A stretch of 64,000 nt of DNA from Phocicoccus schoeneichii (GTDB lineage Bacteria; Bacillota; Bacilli; Staphylococcales; Salinicoccaceae), in NCBI RefSeq assembly GCF_014635565.1, contig NZ_BMDB01000003.1:124001-188000 (forward strand), written 5' to 3'. The notes beneath the pieces were generated by a model. That model saw only the letters and a program-made list of their open reading frames with translations, did not search any database and was not told the DNA's origin. Positions 1 to 8,267 of the stretch are shown here, piece by piece. Each line of letters starts with the position of its first letter. Position 1 is the first letter of the stretch. Both the position numbers and the translations under genes were made by a program.

Positions 1-293
1 TGAAAAAGGTGAGTCCTCATCCTGTTAAACCAAAAACGAAATCGACAGGAAGCGCAGATATCGGCGACGTTTCTCAAGTGGTTCCTGCTCTACATCCGTA
101 TGTTGGGATGAATTGTCCAGGAGTCAAATTCCACACCAATGAATTTAGAGAACAAACGATTACACCTGACGGATTCCAGGCACTTCAGGATGCGGTGCTA
201 GCGCTCGCAAATACTGGATATGAACTGTTAGAAAATAAAGAGGTGTTTGATGCAGTAGTGCAGGCATTCAAGGAGGCGAAGTCAAATGAGTAG
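1..293 (+). CDS. M20 family amidohydrolase, C-terminal fragment (cut by window edge)
   Basis: The reading frame is open from the first bases of the window, so this is the last ~97 residues of a larger protein. The stretch GSADIGDVSQVVP resembles the conserved late motif of AbgB-like M20 amidohydrolases (usually G-S-T-D-x-G-D-V-S), which holds a metal-binding acidic residue. The family hydrolyses N-acyl or aminobenzoyl-glutamate amides in the cytoplasm. The stop overlaps the start of the downstream YfcC-like carrier by 8 bp, so the two are translationally coupled and probably handle uptake and cleavage of one substrate, which is unknown. The GTG at 9 is internal and not a real start. The family call is fairly safe; the substrate is not. 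Confidence 0.75.
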   Translation, partial: KKVSPHPVKPKTKSTGSADIGDVSQVVPALHPYVGMNCPGVKFHTNEFREQTITPDGFQALQDAVLALANTGYELLENKEVFDAVVQAFKEAKSNE

Positions 294-1716
294 TGATACA
301 AATATTCAACCAAAAAAGAAGAAGTGGGAGTTCCCGAACGTATTTGCCCTATTGTTCGGACTCATCGTTCTCACCACGATTCTGAGTTACTTTATCCCCT
401 CTGGTTCGTTTGAACGTGTAGAAAAAGTCATCAACGGTACAACGCGTACGTTAGTTGTAGAAGGTACATATCAAACGGTTGAAGGCTCGCATCTATCTTT
501 CTTTAACATTTTTGAAGCAGTGTTTAAAGGTATGGAGGCCGGTGCACCGATTATCTTCTTCATATTTATTGTTGGTGGTGCGTTTGGTATCTTAGCGAAG
601 ACTGAAGCGATTGAAAACGGTCTTGAAGCGTTAGTGTACAAGATGGAAAACCGTAAGTGGTTACTGATTCCGATCATCATGTTATTCTTCGCGCTTGGTG
701 GTGCGACGTTCGGAATGAGTGAAGAAACGATTCCTTTTCTATTCATTATCGTTCCACTTGCAATTCGTATCGGGTACAACTCGATGATTGGTGCTGCGAT
801 TGTTATTCTCGGTTCGACTTCAGGCTTTACAGCAGCTTTTTTTAACCCATTCACGGTTGGTGTCGCGCAAGGTATTGCCGAACTTCCGCTCTTCAGTGGA
901 AAGGGATACCGTATCATCATGTGGGTGGTCATGGTCAGTGTGACGATTCTTTGGGTCATGTACCAAGCAAATAAAATGCAGAAGAATTCTGACGCTGAGC
1001 TTGATTTAATCGATAAAAAACATCTTAAACAATATGAGAGTGACTTAGAACAGTCTGAGAAAAAAGAATTTACGTTACGTCAGAAACTGATTATTGCTGT
1101 GTTCATACTGACGATTGTTGGACTTGCAGTTGGTGTGACGAGATTTGATTGGTACATCATGGATATTGCATCATTATTCCTACTATCAGGGATTGTGATT
1201 GGGTTTATCGGTAACTTATCTGTAAACGAGATTTCTGATGGATTCATTGACGGGTGTAAAGATCTTGCAACTGGTGCGTTAATTGTTGGTTTCGCGTACG
1301 GTGTGCTTGTTGTGTTAGAAGAAAGTATGACGATTGATACGATTCTAAACTTTTTAGCTAATGCTATTAACCAACTGCCGTCACTATTATCTGCGATGGG
1401 TATGTTTATTGTGCAGAGTCTCATCAACTTCTTAGTACCGTCAGGCAGTGGACAAGCAGCACTTTCGATGCCGATTATGACGCCGATCGCGGACTTAACT
1501 GGTGTGTCAAGACAAACAGCTGTACTTGCGTATCAACTCGGTGACGGGATTTCAAACGCAGTGACACCGACGTCAGGCGTACTGATGGCGAGTCTTGCGA
1601 TTGCGAGAATTCCATGGATTAAATGGGCAAGATTCATTCTGCCATTACTGTTAATTCAATACACGCTCGGTGCAATCTTTGTAACAATTGCTCACCTATT
1701 TGTGTGGATGTCATAA
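286..1716 (+). CDS. YfcC family membrane transporter
   Basis: A 476-residue polytopic membrane protein with about 11-12 hydrophobic segments, starting after a basic N-terminus (KKKKWEFPNVFALLFG). Conserved family stretches include GATFGMSEETIPF in the first half and PSGSGQAALSMPIM in the second, typical of the YfcC/C4-dicarboxylate anaerobic carrier superfamily (ion transporter type). Members move dicarboxylates, amino acids or peptides by secondary transport. It overlaps the preceding M20 hydrolase by 8 bp and is followed directly by a terminator, so it ends that operon. Pairing with an amidohydrolase suggests import of an N-acylated amino acid or dipeptide-like compound; that is inference. 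Confidence 0.85.
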   Translation: MSSDTNIQPKKKKWEFPNVFALLFGLIVLTTILSYFIPSGSFERVEKVINGTTRTLVVEGTYQTVEGSHLSFFNIFEAVFKGMEAGAPIIFFIFIVGGAFGILAKTEAIENGLEALVYKMENRKWLLIPIIMLFFALGGATFGMSEETIPFLFIIVPLAIRIGYNSMIGAAIVILGSTSGFTAAFFNPFTVGVAQGIAELPLFSGKGYRIIMWVVMVSVTILWVMYQANKMQKNSDAELDLIDKKHLKQYESDLEQSEKKEFTLRQKLIIAVFILTIVGLAVGVTRFDWYIMDIASLFLLSGIVIGFIGNLSVNEISDGFIDGCKDLATGALIVGFAYGVLVVLEESMTIDTILNFLANAINQLPSLLSAMGMFIVQSLINFLVPSGSGQAALSMPIMTPIADLTGVSRQTAVLAYQLGDGISNAVTPTSGVLMASLAIARIPWIKWARFILPLLLIQYTLGAIFVTIAHLFVWMS

Positions 1717-1722
1717 GATAAA

Positions 1723-1765
1723 AAAACCTGAAATCATTGATTCGATTTCAGGTTTTCGTGTTTTT
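1723..1765 (+). terminator. intrinsic terminator after YfcC gene
   Basis: A 13-bp perfect stem (1723-1735 with 1744-1756) and 8-nt loop, followed by a T-rich tail. It starts 7 bases after the stop codon of the transporter. Confidence 0.9.
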
Positions 1766-1829
1766 ATCTTAAATTTATTCGGTTGTCCCAAAATTTCCTT
1801 TATAATAAAGATAAGAGGAGTTGAATTCT

Positions 1830-2348
1830 ATGATTTTAAGAGAACTCACAATTTTAGACGCAGACAGGTTTAACAAGTATATCGAAGCTTGGGGTGATGA
1901 AAAAATTGTTCCGAGCAATAATGACCCGTCGAGATATCAATCCTTTGAAGAAATGGTGACGATTTTAGCGCTCGATAAAACCACGAACGATGACGATTGG
2001 GTGCCATCAATGACGTTGTTTTTATTCCACGATGATGAAATTCTCGGATCCGTCAATATTAGACTAAAGCTAAATGATCACCTTGAGAAAATTGGTGGAC
2101 ATATTGGCTATGGCATCAGTCCGAAATATCGTAGCAATGGATACGGAAATTATATGCTAAGAGAAGCATTGAAGGTTTTAAATACCCATAACGTTTTTGA
2201 AGTATTACTTACGTGCGATGAAGACAATTTCGCTTCTAAGAAGGTAATTTTAAATGCCCGTGGCGTTGAAGCAGACGATTACATCCATGACGGAAAAGTT
2301 ACAAAACGCTTCTATATCAATAACGAAAGACCCAAAGACCGATTTTAG
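1830..2348 (+). CDS. GNAT family N-acetyltransferase
   Basis: A 172-residue protein beginning MILRELTILDADRF. The middle carries the GNAT pattern: a strand (EILGSVNIRL), then GYGISPKYRSNGYGNYML, which contains the acetyl-CoA pyrophosphate loop (R-x-x-G-x-G-like), and a later strand EVLLTCDEDNFASKKV. It most resembles the RimJ/RimL-like subgroup that acetylates amino groups of small molecules or proteins. I chose ATG 1830 because GGAG at 1816-1819 lies ten bases upstream; the in-frame TTG at 1821 is too close to it. The gene stands alone between two terminators, the second overlapping its own last codons. The substrate is unknown. Confidence 0.85.
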   Translation: MILRELTILDADRFNKYIEAWGDEKIVPSNNDPSRYQSFEEMVTILALDKTTNDDDWVPSMTLFLFHDDEILGSVNIRLKLNDHLEKIGGHIGYGISPKYRSNGYGNYMLREALKVLNTHNVFEVLLTCDEDNFASKKVILNARGVEADDYIHDGKVTKRFYINNERPKDRF

Positions 2349-2366
2349 GCCTTTGGGTCTTTGTTT
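2326..2366 (+). terminator. intrinsic terminator overlapping the GNAT stop codon
   Basis: A 12-bp perfect stem, 2326-2337 with 2351-2362, with the stop codon in the loop and a T-rich tail. It ends transcription just before the 52-bp repeat array. Confidence 0.9.
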
Positions 2367-2378
2367 TTACTCATATTA

Positions 2379-3390
2379 TTGCGCTAATCTTGTTTACGAG
2401 AGCACTAGCGCGAGAATACTTCCTGCTTCGTTGCGCTAATCTTGTTTATAAGAGCATTAGCGCGAAGATACTTCCTGCTTCGTTGCGCTAATCTTATTTA
2501 CGAGATCATTAGCGCGAGGATACTTCCTTCTTCGTTGCGCTAATCTTGTTTATAAGAGCATTAGCGCGAAGATACTTCCTGCTTCGTTGCGCTAATCTTA
2601 TTTACGAGATCATTAGCGCGAGGATACTTCCTTCTTCGTTGCGCTAATCTTGTTCACGAGAGTATTAGCGCAAGGATACTTCCTTCATCGTTGCGCTAAT
2701 CTTGTTTACGAGAGTATTAGCGCAAAGATACTCTCTTCTTCGTTGCGCTAATCTTGTTTACGAGAGCATTAGCGCGAAGATACTTCCTGCTTCGTTGCGC
2801 TAATCTTGTTTACGAGAGTATTAGCGCAAAGATACTCTCTTCTTCGTTGCGCTAATCTTGTTTACGAGAGCATTAGCGCGAAGATACTTCCTGCTTCGTT
2901 GCGCTAATCTTGTTTACGAGATCATTAGCGCGAGGATACTTCCTGCTTCGTTGCGCTAATCTTGTTTACGAGATCATTAGCGCGAAGATACTTCCTTCTT
3001 CGTTGCGCTAATCTTGTTTACGAGAGTATTAGCGCGAGGATACTTCCTGCTTCGTTGCGCTAATCTTGTTTACGAGATCATTAGCGCGAGGATACTTCCT
3101 TCTTCGTTGCGCTAATCTTGTTTACGAGAGCATTAGCGCGAGGATACTTCCTTCATCGTTGCGCTAATCTTGTTTACGAGAGTATTAGCGCAAAGATACT
3201 CTCTTCTTCGTTGCGCTAATCTTGTTTACGAGAGCATTAGCGCGAAGATACTTCCTTCTTCGTTGCGCTAATCTTGTTTACGAGATCATTAGCGCGAGGA
3301 TACTTCCTGCTTCGTTGCGCTAATCTTGTTTACGAGAGCAGTAGCGCGAGGATACTCTCTACATCTTTAAGCTAATCTGATTTCCTAGCA
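2379..3390. repeat. 52-bp palindromic tandem repeat array 1 (19 units plus a degenerate one)
   Basis: Nineteen consecutive units start at 2379 and every 52 bases after that to 3315, without a single indel; a decayed twentieth starts at 3367. Each unit contains GCGCTAAT, a 15-base spacer and ATTAGCGC, an 8-bp hairpin or two-fold protein site, followed by a second, weaker inverted pair CGAAG/CTTCG. Units differ by substitutions only. Some are copied as 104-bp dimers (2431-2534 equals 2535-2638; 2691-2794 equals 2795-2898). The array fills the gap between convergent genes and runs almost to the hrtA stop codon. There are no spacers and no cas genes, so it is not CRISPR. The same unit recurs at 10163-10776. 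Confidence 0.95.
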
Positions 3391-3392
3391 CT

Positions 3393-4061
3393 TTACGCCG
3401 CTTCTAAGCGTCCACCTTTTAATTCATATACTTTATCTGCATATTTAAATATTCTCGTGTCGTGTGTAATCATAATGCATGTGATATTCATCTCTTTTAC
3501 AGTGTCTTGAATTTTTTCAACTACTTGAATGGCGCGCTCAAAGTCTAAACTCGCTGTCGGTTCGTCCGCTAAAATCAGTGATGGATGGTTCATAAACGCA
3601 CGCGCAATCGCCACACGTTGCTGTTCCCCACCTGACAGTGATTTCGGATAATTATTTAAGCGGTGTTCTAGCCCAAACGTTGTCAGTAATTCCTTTGCAC
3701 GTTTCTTCGCTTCTTTTTTCTTCATGCCCGCAATCGTCCCCACATACACCAATTGGTCCACTACTTTCAAGTACGGTAACAGATGCGATTGTTGGAATAT
3801 AAACCCAATCTCCTTCTGACGTAACATCGTCATCTCGCTATTTGAGAGATGCGTCCAGTTTTCATCATCCATCATAATTTCACCATTTGACGGTTCCAGT
3901 AGCGCACCGATAATTGAGAGAAGTGTACTCTTACCAGAACCAGATGGACCATAAAGCACTACAAGTTCCCCCTTGTTCACCTGTAAATTCACATCTTCTA
4001 AAATTTCAGTTCTGTTTTCGTCTTTTCCAAAACCTTTATTAATACTTTTAAGTTCTAACAT
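3393..4061 (-). CDS. hrtA: HrtA, heme efflux ABC transporter ATPase
   Basis: A 222-residue ABC ATPase of the MacB/LolD group. Visible motifs: Walker A GPSGSGKS at 38-45, Q-loop in [15 protein letters not shown] near 90, signature LSGGEQQR at 142-149, Walker B LILADE at 162-167 and switch His190. The stretch around the Q-loop matches staphylococcal HrtA closely. It powers HrtB to remove heme from the membrane. ATG 4061 follows GGAGGAG at an ideal distance; the longer frame to 4082 would overlap hrtB. It is the second gene of hrtBA, next to hssRS. No terminator lies between its stop and the repeat array, so its mRNA probably runs into the repeats. Confidence 0.93.
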   Translation of the reverse strand: MLELKSINKGFGKDENRTEILEDVNLQVNKGELVVLYGPSGSGKSTLLSIIGALLEPSNGEIMMDDENWTHLSNSEMTMLRQKEIGFIFQQSHLLPYLKVVDQLVYVGTIAGMKKKEAKKRAKELLTTFGLEHRLNNYPKSLSGGEQQRVAIARAFMNHPSLILADEPTASLDFERAIQVVEKIQDTVKEMNITCIMITHDTRIFKYADKVYELKGGRLEAA

Positions 4062-4062
4062 A

Positions 4063-5085
4063 TTATTCTCCTCCAATTGCACTTAATGGGTCGATTCTGA
4101 TGACTTTTACGACTGACAGTAAAGCTCCAATCAGTGATACTCCAATAAATGATCCAAATAAAAGTAATACGAGATTGTTGTTAACAAAGAATGGCATTGA
4201 AACTGGTAAGAAATTCGCGAGTAAAAATGTCAGTCCAATTGCAATTACTGTAGATAAAATCACAATTGTCATGACTTCTACAATGATTGAAACAATCATC
4301 TTCCCACTCGTAGTACCAATGGCTTTTAGTATGCCGTATTCTTTCGTCTTCTGTATTGTGATGACGTAGAAGAACGCGCTGATTACTATTGCTGAGATAA
4401 CGAATAAGAATATCACCATTAAGTTTAGTGGTAACTGCTCAGCTTGGAAGCTTGGTATACCATTCATGGCATTCTCTTTTGTTATCAAGTTGATGTGACT
4501 TTGGGTATCGTGTGTTTTATCTCCAACCGCAAATGTTGGTGTTACCTCTTCGTCGATTTTTTTGAATCCGTCTTTAGTGACAAACCCAACAGACGTATGT
4601 GCGTACATCGTTTTGTCTACAAATCCACTGACTGTGTACGTCACTCCGTCGTAGTCACGTGCTTCAATTGTGTCGCCGAATTTATATGTTTCTGACAGTG
4701 TTTCATCGAGTAAAATTTCATTTTTGCTGGTTGGTTCGTGACCCTCGACTACTGTATAGTTCACAGCGTCGTCACTGTAAAGCAGCTGAATGCCGTCCCC
4801 ATCTTGGATGCGTAACATCTTCATGCTGACTGGGTAGTAGCCGTTATCTGTTGCTTGTTCCAGGTCTTTATCTTCTAAAACGGATTGATTGATTTGATTG
4901 TCGGCTTCTTCGTGAATCATAATCTTGTCACCATTCAAGTTCTCAATCATTGAAATGTTATCTTTACCTAGGCCTTGTGCTAAACTAGAAACAAACATGA
5001 CTAAGAACGCTAAAAGAAACAAAATGAGTCCGATGAGTAGATATTTAAATTTATAATATTTGAGTTCTTTAAATGCAATATTCAT
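4063..5085 (-). CDS. hrtB: HrtB, heme efflux ABC transporter permease
   Basis: A 340-residue FtsX/MacB-type permease: one N-terminal membrane helix (about 14-36), a long extracytoplasmic domain (about 40-220), then three C-terminal helices ending with the family motif RIDPLSAIGG. The opening MNIAFKELKYYKFKYLLIG and SSLAQGLGKDNIS match staphylococcal HrtB. It forms the membrane part of the heme exporter. AGGAGA lies just upstream of ATG 5085. Its stop is one base from the hrtA start, so the two are co-translated. Transcription starts in the hssR-hrtB gap, where an HssR-like direct repeat is visible. Confidence 0.93.
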   Translation of the reverse strand: MNIAFKELKYYKFKYLLIGLILFLLAFLVMFVSSLAQGLGKDNISMIENLNGDKIMIHEEADNQINQSVLEDKDLEQATDNGYYPVSMKMLRIQDGDGIQLLYSDDAVNYTVVEGHEPTSKNEILLDETLSETYKFGDTIEARDYDGVTYTVSGFVDKTMYAHTSVGFVTKDGFKKIDEEVTPTFAVGDKTHDTQSHINLITKENAMNGIPSFQAEQLPLNLMVIFLFVISAIVISAFFYVITIQKTKEYGILKAIGTTSGKMIVSIIVEVMTIVILSTVIAIGLTFLLANFLPVSMPFFVNNNLVLLLFGSFIGVSLIGALLSVVKVIRIDPLSAIGGE

Positions 5086-5118
5086 AAAAATGTCTCCTTT
5101 AACTTATTAACTATATGT

Positions 5119-5151
5119 AGTATAAAAATTTAATGTGAACAGAATATGAAT
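5119..5151 (-). promoter_or_regulatory. hrtBA promoter with HssR direct-repeat box
   Basis: On the minus strand, ATTCATATT, two bases, then GTTCACATT (5132-5151) matches the staphylococcal HssR direct repeat GTTCATATT-N2-GTTCATATT, recalled from the literature, with one mismatch per half. It sits where the -35 would be, ahead of a TATACT -10 at 5119-5124, as expected for an OmpR-type activator. It lies between the divergent hrtB and hssR genes. Confidence 0.8.
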
Positions 5152-5161
5152 GGGGGAAAGT

Positions 5162-5824
5162 ATGCGACATTTATTAATTGTGGATGACGAGAAGGCACTT
5201 CGTGAGATGGTGGCGGAAGGTACAGGCACGTTTTACGAGACTCATACGGCGGTGGATGCGATGGAAGCGATTGATGTGTTAGAAGAAAACACGATTGACC
5301 TTGCGATTGTCGATGTGACGATGCCCGGAATGAACGGGTTTGAACTTTGTGCTCGCATCAAAGAAGAGTATGAAATACCTGTCATCATGCTGACGGCACG
5401 CAGTGCTTTAAATGATAAAAGACAGGCATTCCAAGCGGGAACGGACGACTATGTAACGAAGCCGTTTGAAATGGAAGAATTGTTGTTTAGAATCAATGCC
5501 GTGCTCGCGAGGTACGGCTCACGAGACGTTCTAGAACTCGGAAATGTTACGGTGATTGAGTCGGAATACGCGGTAGAAGTTGATGGTCAAGATATGTATT
5601 TCCCGAGAAAAGAATTTGAGTTGTTGAACACGCTCGTTAAAAATTATCCGAACGTGTTGACGCGCGATCAGCTGATTGAAACGGTTTGGGGATATGATTT
5701 TGACGGAGATGAACGCACGGTGGATGTGCACGTTAAACGCATTCGTAAAAGATTAAAACAGGTGAACTCTTGCATTGAAATTGACACGGTGCGCGGTGTC
5801 GGATATAAGGTGTCCGATGTTTAA
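5162..5824 (+). CDS. hssR: HssR, heme-sensing response regulator
   Basis: A 220-residue OmpR/PhoB-type regulator. The receiver domain (1-115) has the acidic pair D8-D9, phosphoacceptor D51 in AIVDVTMPG, and conserved T and K (MLTAR, TKPF). The C-terminal winged helix contains WGYDFDGDERTVDVH and RGVGYKV, nearly identical to HssR. Phosphorylated HssR activates hrtAB when heme accumulates. I start at ATG 5162, seven bases after GGGGGAAAG; an in-frame ATG at 5150 has no ribosome site and would overlap the binding box. Its 3' end overlaps hssS by 8 bp. Confidence 0.92.
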   Translation: MRHLLIVDDEKALREMVAEGTGTFYETHTAVDAMEAIDVLEENTIDLAIVDVTMPGMNGFELCARIKEEYEIPVIMLTARSALNDKRQAFQAGTDDYVTKPFEMEELLFRINAVLARYGSRDVLELGNVTVIESEYAVEVDGQDMYFPRKEFELLNTLVKNYPNVLTRDQLIETVWGYDFDGDERTVDVHVKRIRKRLKQVNSCIEIDTVRGVGYKVSDV

Positions 5825-7172
5825 GAAGCTATCCACACGATTTATTGTCGCGACACTTCTCATGATGTTAATCAGCAGTTTTCTTGGGTTTGTTTTAACG
5901 AATGTGTATTATCACTTCACAGAAAAACCGAAGAATGACGCGCGCGTGACAGAAATTTTACTTAAACAGAAGACGTTTGCTGAAACGCATCAGATTGATG
6001 CAGATGAAATGTTTGCTGAGATGGCAAATCTGAATTTCCAGGTTCTTGCAGTGAAAGATGGAGAGAAAAAGTTTTATGGAACGCCGTTTAGGAAAGATAA
6101 TGTGCCGCTAGATACGCTAAACTCTGATGAGGCAATTTACCACGGCATTAAGAATCGCGAGTTCAGTTTATTTATTACTGGATTTTTCGATAACGAGACG
6201 AAGAACACGGTTGGTACGAAAATGACGATTAACGGTGAAACATATGACGTGTACTTGAGACCGGATGTAGGCAATTCGATGGGCGAGTTCAGAATGTTTC
6301 TAGCGGTGCTCTTAGTTCTGGTCGTTGTCTTCTCAATCGTACTCGTGTTTTTATCTTCAAAACTTGTGACGTTACCAGTTGTTAGATTATCGGAGCAGAC
6401 GCGTGAAATCCAAAAAGGGAACTACGACGTGAGCCAATCGGTCGTGCGACGCGACGAAATCGGAACGCTGGCCCGCGAAATGCAAGCGATGAGCGAGTCC
6501 ATCAAACACCACCAAGAAATGAACGAGCGCTTCGTGGCGAATGTGTCACACGAAATTCAGTCACCGATTTCGAACCTGTTATTACTGTTAGAAAAGATGA
6601 AAGCGTCAGGCGACCTATCGTACATCGACGATATGGAACATCAGTCGATGCGGCTGTCGAACTTGACGAAGCAGTTGTTGTTACTCGCGAGCATAGAACA
6701 GTCGGAGCAAGTGCTCGATAAGGAGTCATTCAGCGCGAAGGCATTCGTGAAAGACCTCGTCCAGACATACAGCTACATGCTGGATCAGAAAAATATTTTC
6801 TTAATGACGAATGTGGATAACATTGAGATTTTTGCGAATGAAAAACTACTATTTCAGGCAGTGTCAAACATCGTAAACAACGCTATTAAATTCTCACATG
6901 ATGAGGGAGAAGTGACGATTTCGGTTCAGCGTGCCAGAAATTTTGTAGAGATAAAAATCCGCGACCACGGTAAGGGTATGTCAGAAGACATGCGCACTCA
7001 CCTATTTGAGCGCTTCTACAAAGCCAACCATAAAGAAGACCACATCCCGTCGAACGGACTCGGCATGTCGATTGTAAAAGAAATCGTCGATCTGCATGGT
7101 GGAGTAATTGACGTGTGGTCTAAAGAAAATGAGGGTACCTTAATTACAATAAAAATACCCGTATTCAAGTAG
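5817..7172 (+). CDS. hssS: HssS, heme-sensing histidine kinase
   Basis: A 451-residue membrane kinase: TM1 about 9-31, an extracellular sensor domain about 32-158 containing FVLTNVYYH and FSLFITGFFDNET as in staphylococcal HssS, TM2 about 159-181, a HAMP linker, then the dimerisation domain with phosphoacceptor His245 (VSHEIQSP) and an ATPase domain with N box NIVNNAIKFSH and G boxes DHGKGMS and GLGMSIV. It senses membrane-associated heme stress and phosphorylates HssR. The start is the ATG at 5817, within the last codons of hssR; the longer frame from 5775 lies inside hssR. The usual EIKTP around the histidine is EIQSP here, a mild variation. Confidence 0.92.
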   Translation: MFKKLSTRFIVATLLMMLISSFLGFVLTNVYYHFTEKPKNDARVTEILLKQKTFAETHQIDADEMFAEMANLNFQVLAVKDGEKKFYGTPFRKDNVPLDTLNSDEAIYHGIKNREFSLFITGFFDNETKNTVGTKMTINGETYDVYLRPDVGNSMGEFRMFLAVLLVLVVVFSIVLVFLSSKLVTLPVVRLSEQTREIQKGNYDVSQSVVRRDEIGTLAREMQAMSESIKHHQEMNERFVANVSHEIQSPISNLLLLLEKMKASGDLSYIDDMEHQSMRLSNLTKQLLLLASIEQSEQVLDKESFSAKAFVKDLVQTYSYMLDQKNIFLMTNVDNIEIFANEKLLFQAVSNIVNNAIKFSHDEGEVTISVQRARNFVEIKIRDHGKGMSEDMRTHLFERFYKANHKEDHIPSNGLGMSIVKEIVDLHGGVIDVWSKENEGTLITIKIPVFK

Positions 7173-7387
7173 ATAGGAAAGTTTTCATTATAAATAAAAT
7201 ATCTACTAGATATTTGGAGACGAAATTCATGTGTTCAGTATATGGCTTTCAGTTTAATAGTCCGTTCCATAATCTTATGTAAAATTCCAATTCTAGTCAA
7301 AACAGGAATTAATCGTAGAATGAGCACTTGTTTCTATTTACGGGTTTCGTAATGTAGTATATTCTAAATCTAAAGGAGGCGAGAGCG

Positions 7388-8209
7388 ATGTACGCTATTG
7401 TCGATTTAAGCAACGAAAAGAACGGCTATTACACCTATCAGTTAAAAAAAGACAACAAGATTGTTCTGTTGCTTCGTGCGCATCGTGAGCGTGAGTACGG
7501 GAACTCATACATATTGCGACTCATCGACACGACGCCCATGACTGATCTGTCTACCGTTCGTACCGAATGGCCGGTGCCATATTTCATGATTAGCAAGTTA
7601 ATGCAGGAATTGCTCAAAAATAATATTACAGAAGATATTTATTTGATTGACACATATGATCCACGGTTTGTCCGTATTTTATCAGACTTTAACTTTGAAC
7701 TCGCGTACACGAACTACTTTGGTTCGATTGATATTGACCCTCTGATTCATTATTTAGAAGGACAAGTGAAAACGCATGCATTGAAGAACTACTATCCTGT
7801 GACGGCGTATAATAAAGAACCGTTAATTAAAAAAGCCATGGAAGTGTACGAGAACAACTTTAATATTGATGATAAAAACAAGCTCCCCTATTCATACTGG
7901 GAGGCACAGTTATCAAATGACCTGGATATGATGAGTTCTGTCTGTCTTTATCCGACAAAGACGATTCGCGGGTACGCATTTTTATATAAAGTGATGTACG
8001 AAGTGGATATTGGTCACGTCTATTATGATAGTTTGGAGTCAAAGGAGCGTGTGGTTTCGTCGCTACTTGCGTCGCTTAGGGCGATGCGCGGAGAAATTGA
8101 GGAAGTATTTTTAAATATCCGAGCGAAAGACACGTATACGACTGATTTATTTAAGACGCTCGACAAATCGGCGTTCTTTAACCAATGTGTGTATAAAATG
8201 AAAAAATAA
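7388..8209 (+). CDS. uncharacterised protein, possibly GNAT-fold
   Basis: A 273-residue soluble protein with no motif I can name with certainty. The second half reads like a GNAT core (a strand RGYAFLYKV, another DIGHVYYDSL, a helix with VVSSLLASLRAM, a strand EVFLNIRAKD), and the first half has a similar alternation (YILRLID, EDIYLIDTYDPR), so a double-GNAT arrangement is possible but not proven. The ribosome site AAAGGAGG lies seven bases before ATG 7388. The gene stands alone after hssS, converges on the next gene and shares a bidirectional terminator with it. Function unknown. Confidence 0.7.
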   Translation: MYAIVDLSNEKNGYYTYQLKKDNKIVLLLRAHREREYGNSYILRLIDTTPMTDLSTVRTEWPVPYFMISKLMQELLKNNITEDIYLIDTYDPRFVRILSDFNFELAYTNYFGSIDIDPLIHYLEGQVKTHALKNYYPVTAYNKEPLIKKAMEVYENNFNIDDKNKLPYSYWEAQLSNDLDMMSSVCLYPTKTIRGYAFLYKVMYEVDIGHVYYDSLESKERVVSSLLASLRAMRGEIEEVFLNIRAKDTYTTDLFKTLDKSAFFNQCVYKMKK

Positions 8210-8259
8210 GACTTGAAGGTGTAGCCTGATGATTGGCGTGTCTCTCAAGTCTTATTTTT
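8202..8259. terminator. bidirectional terminator between convergent genes
   Basis: A 15-bp perfect stem, 8202-8216 with 8245-8259, enclosing 28 bases. A-runs and T-runs on the two sides allow it to act in both directions. It overlaps the stop of the upstream plus-strand gene. Confidence 0.85.
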
Positions 8260-8267
8260 ATTTCTAC

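Noticed and set aside
471-959. Antisense protein within the YfcC gene
   Set aside because: A shadow of a hydrophobic coding frame, with no ribosome site and no recognisable domain.
2379-3390. CRISPR-like array
   Set aside because: Units are contiguous with no unique spacers, the repeat is 52 bp with a central palindrome, and no cas genes are near.
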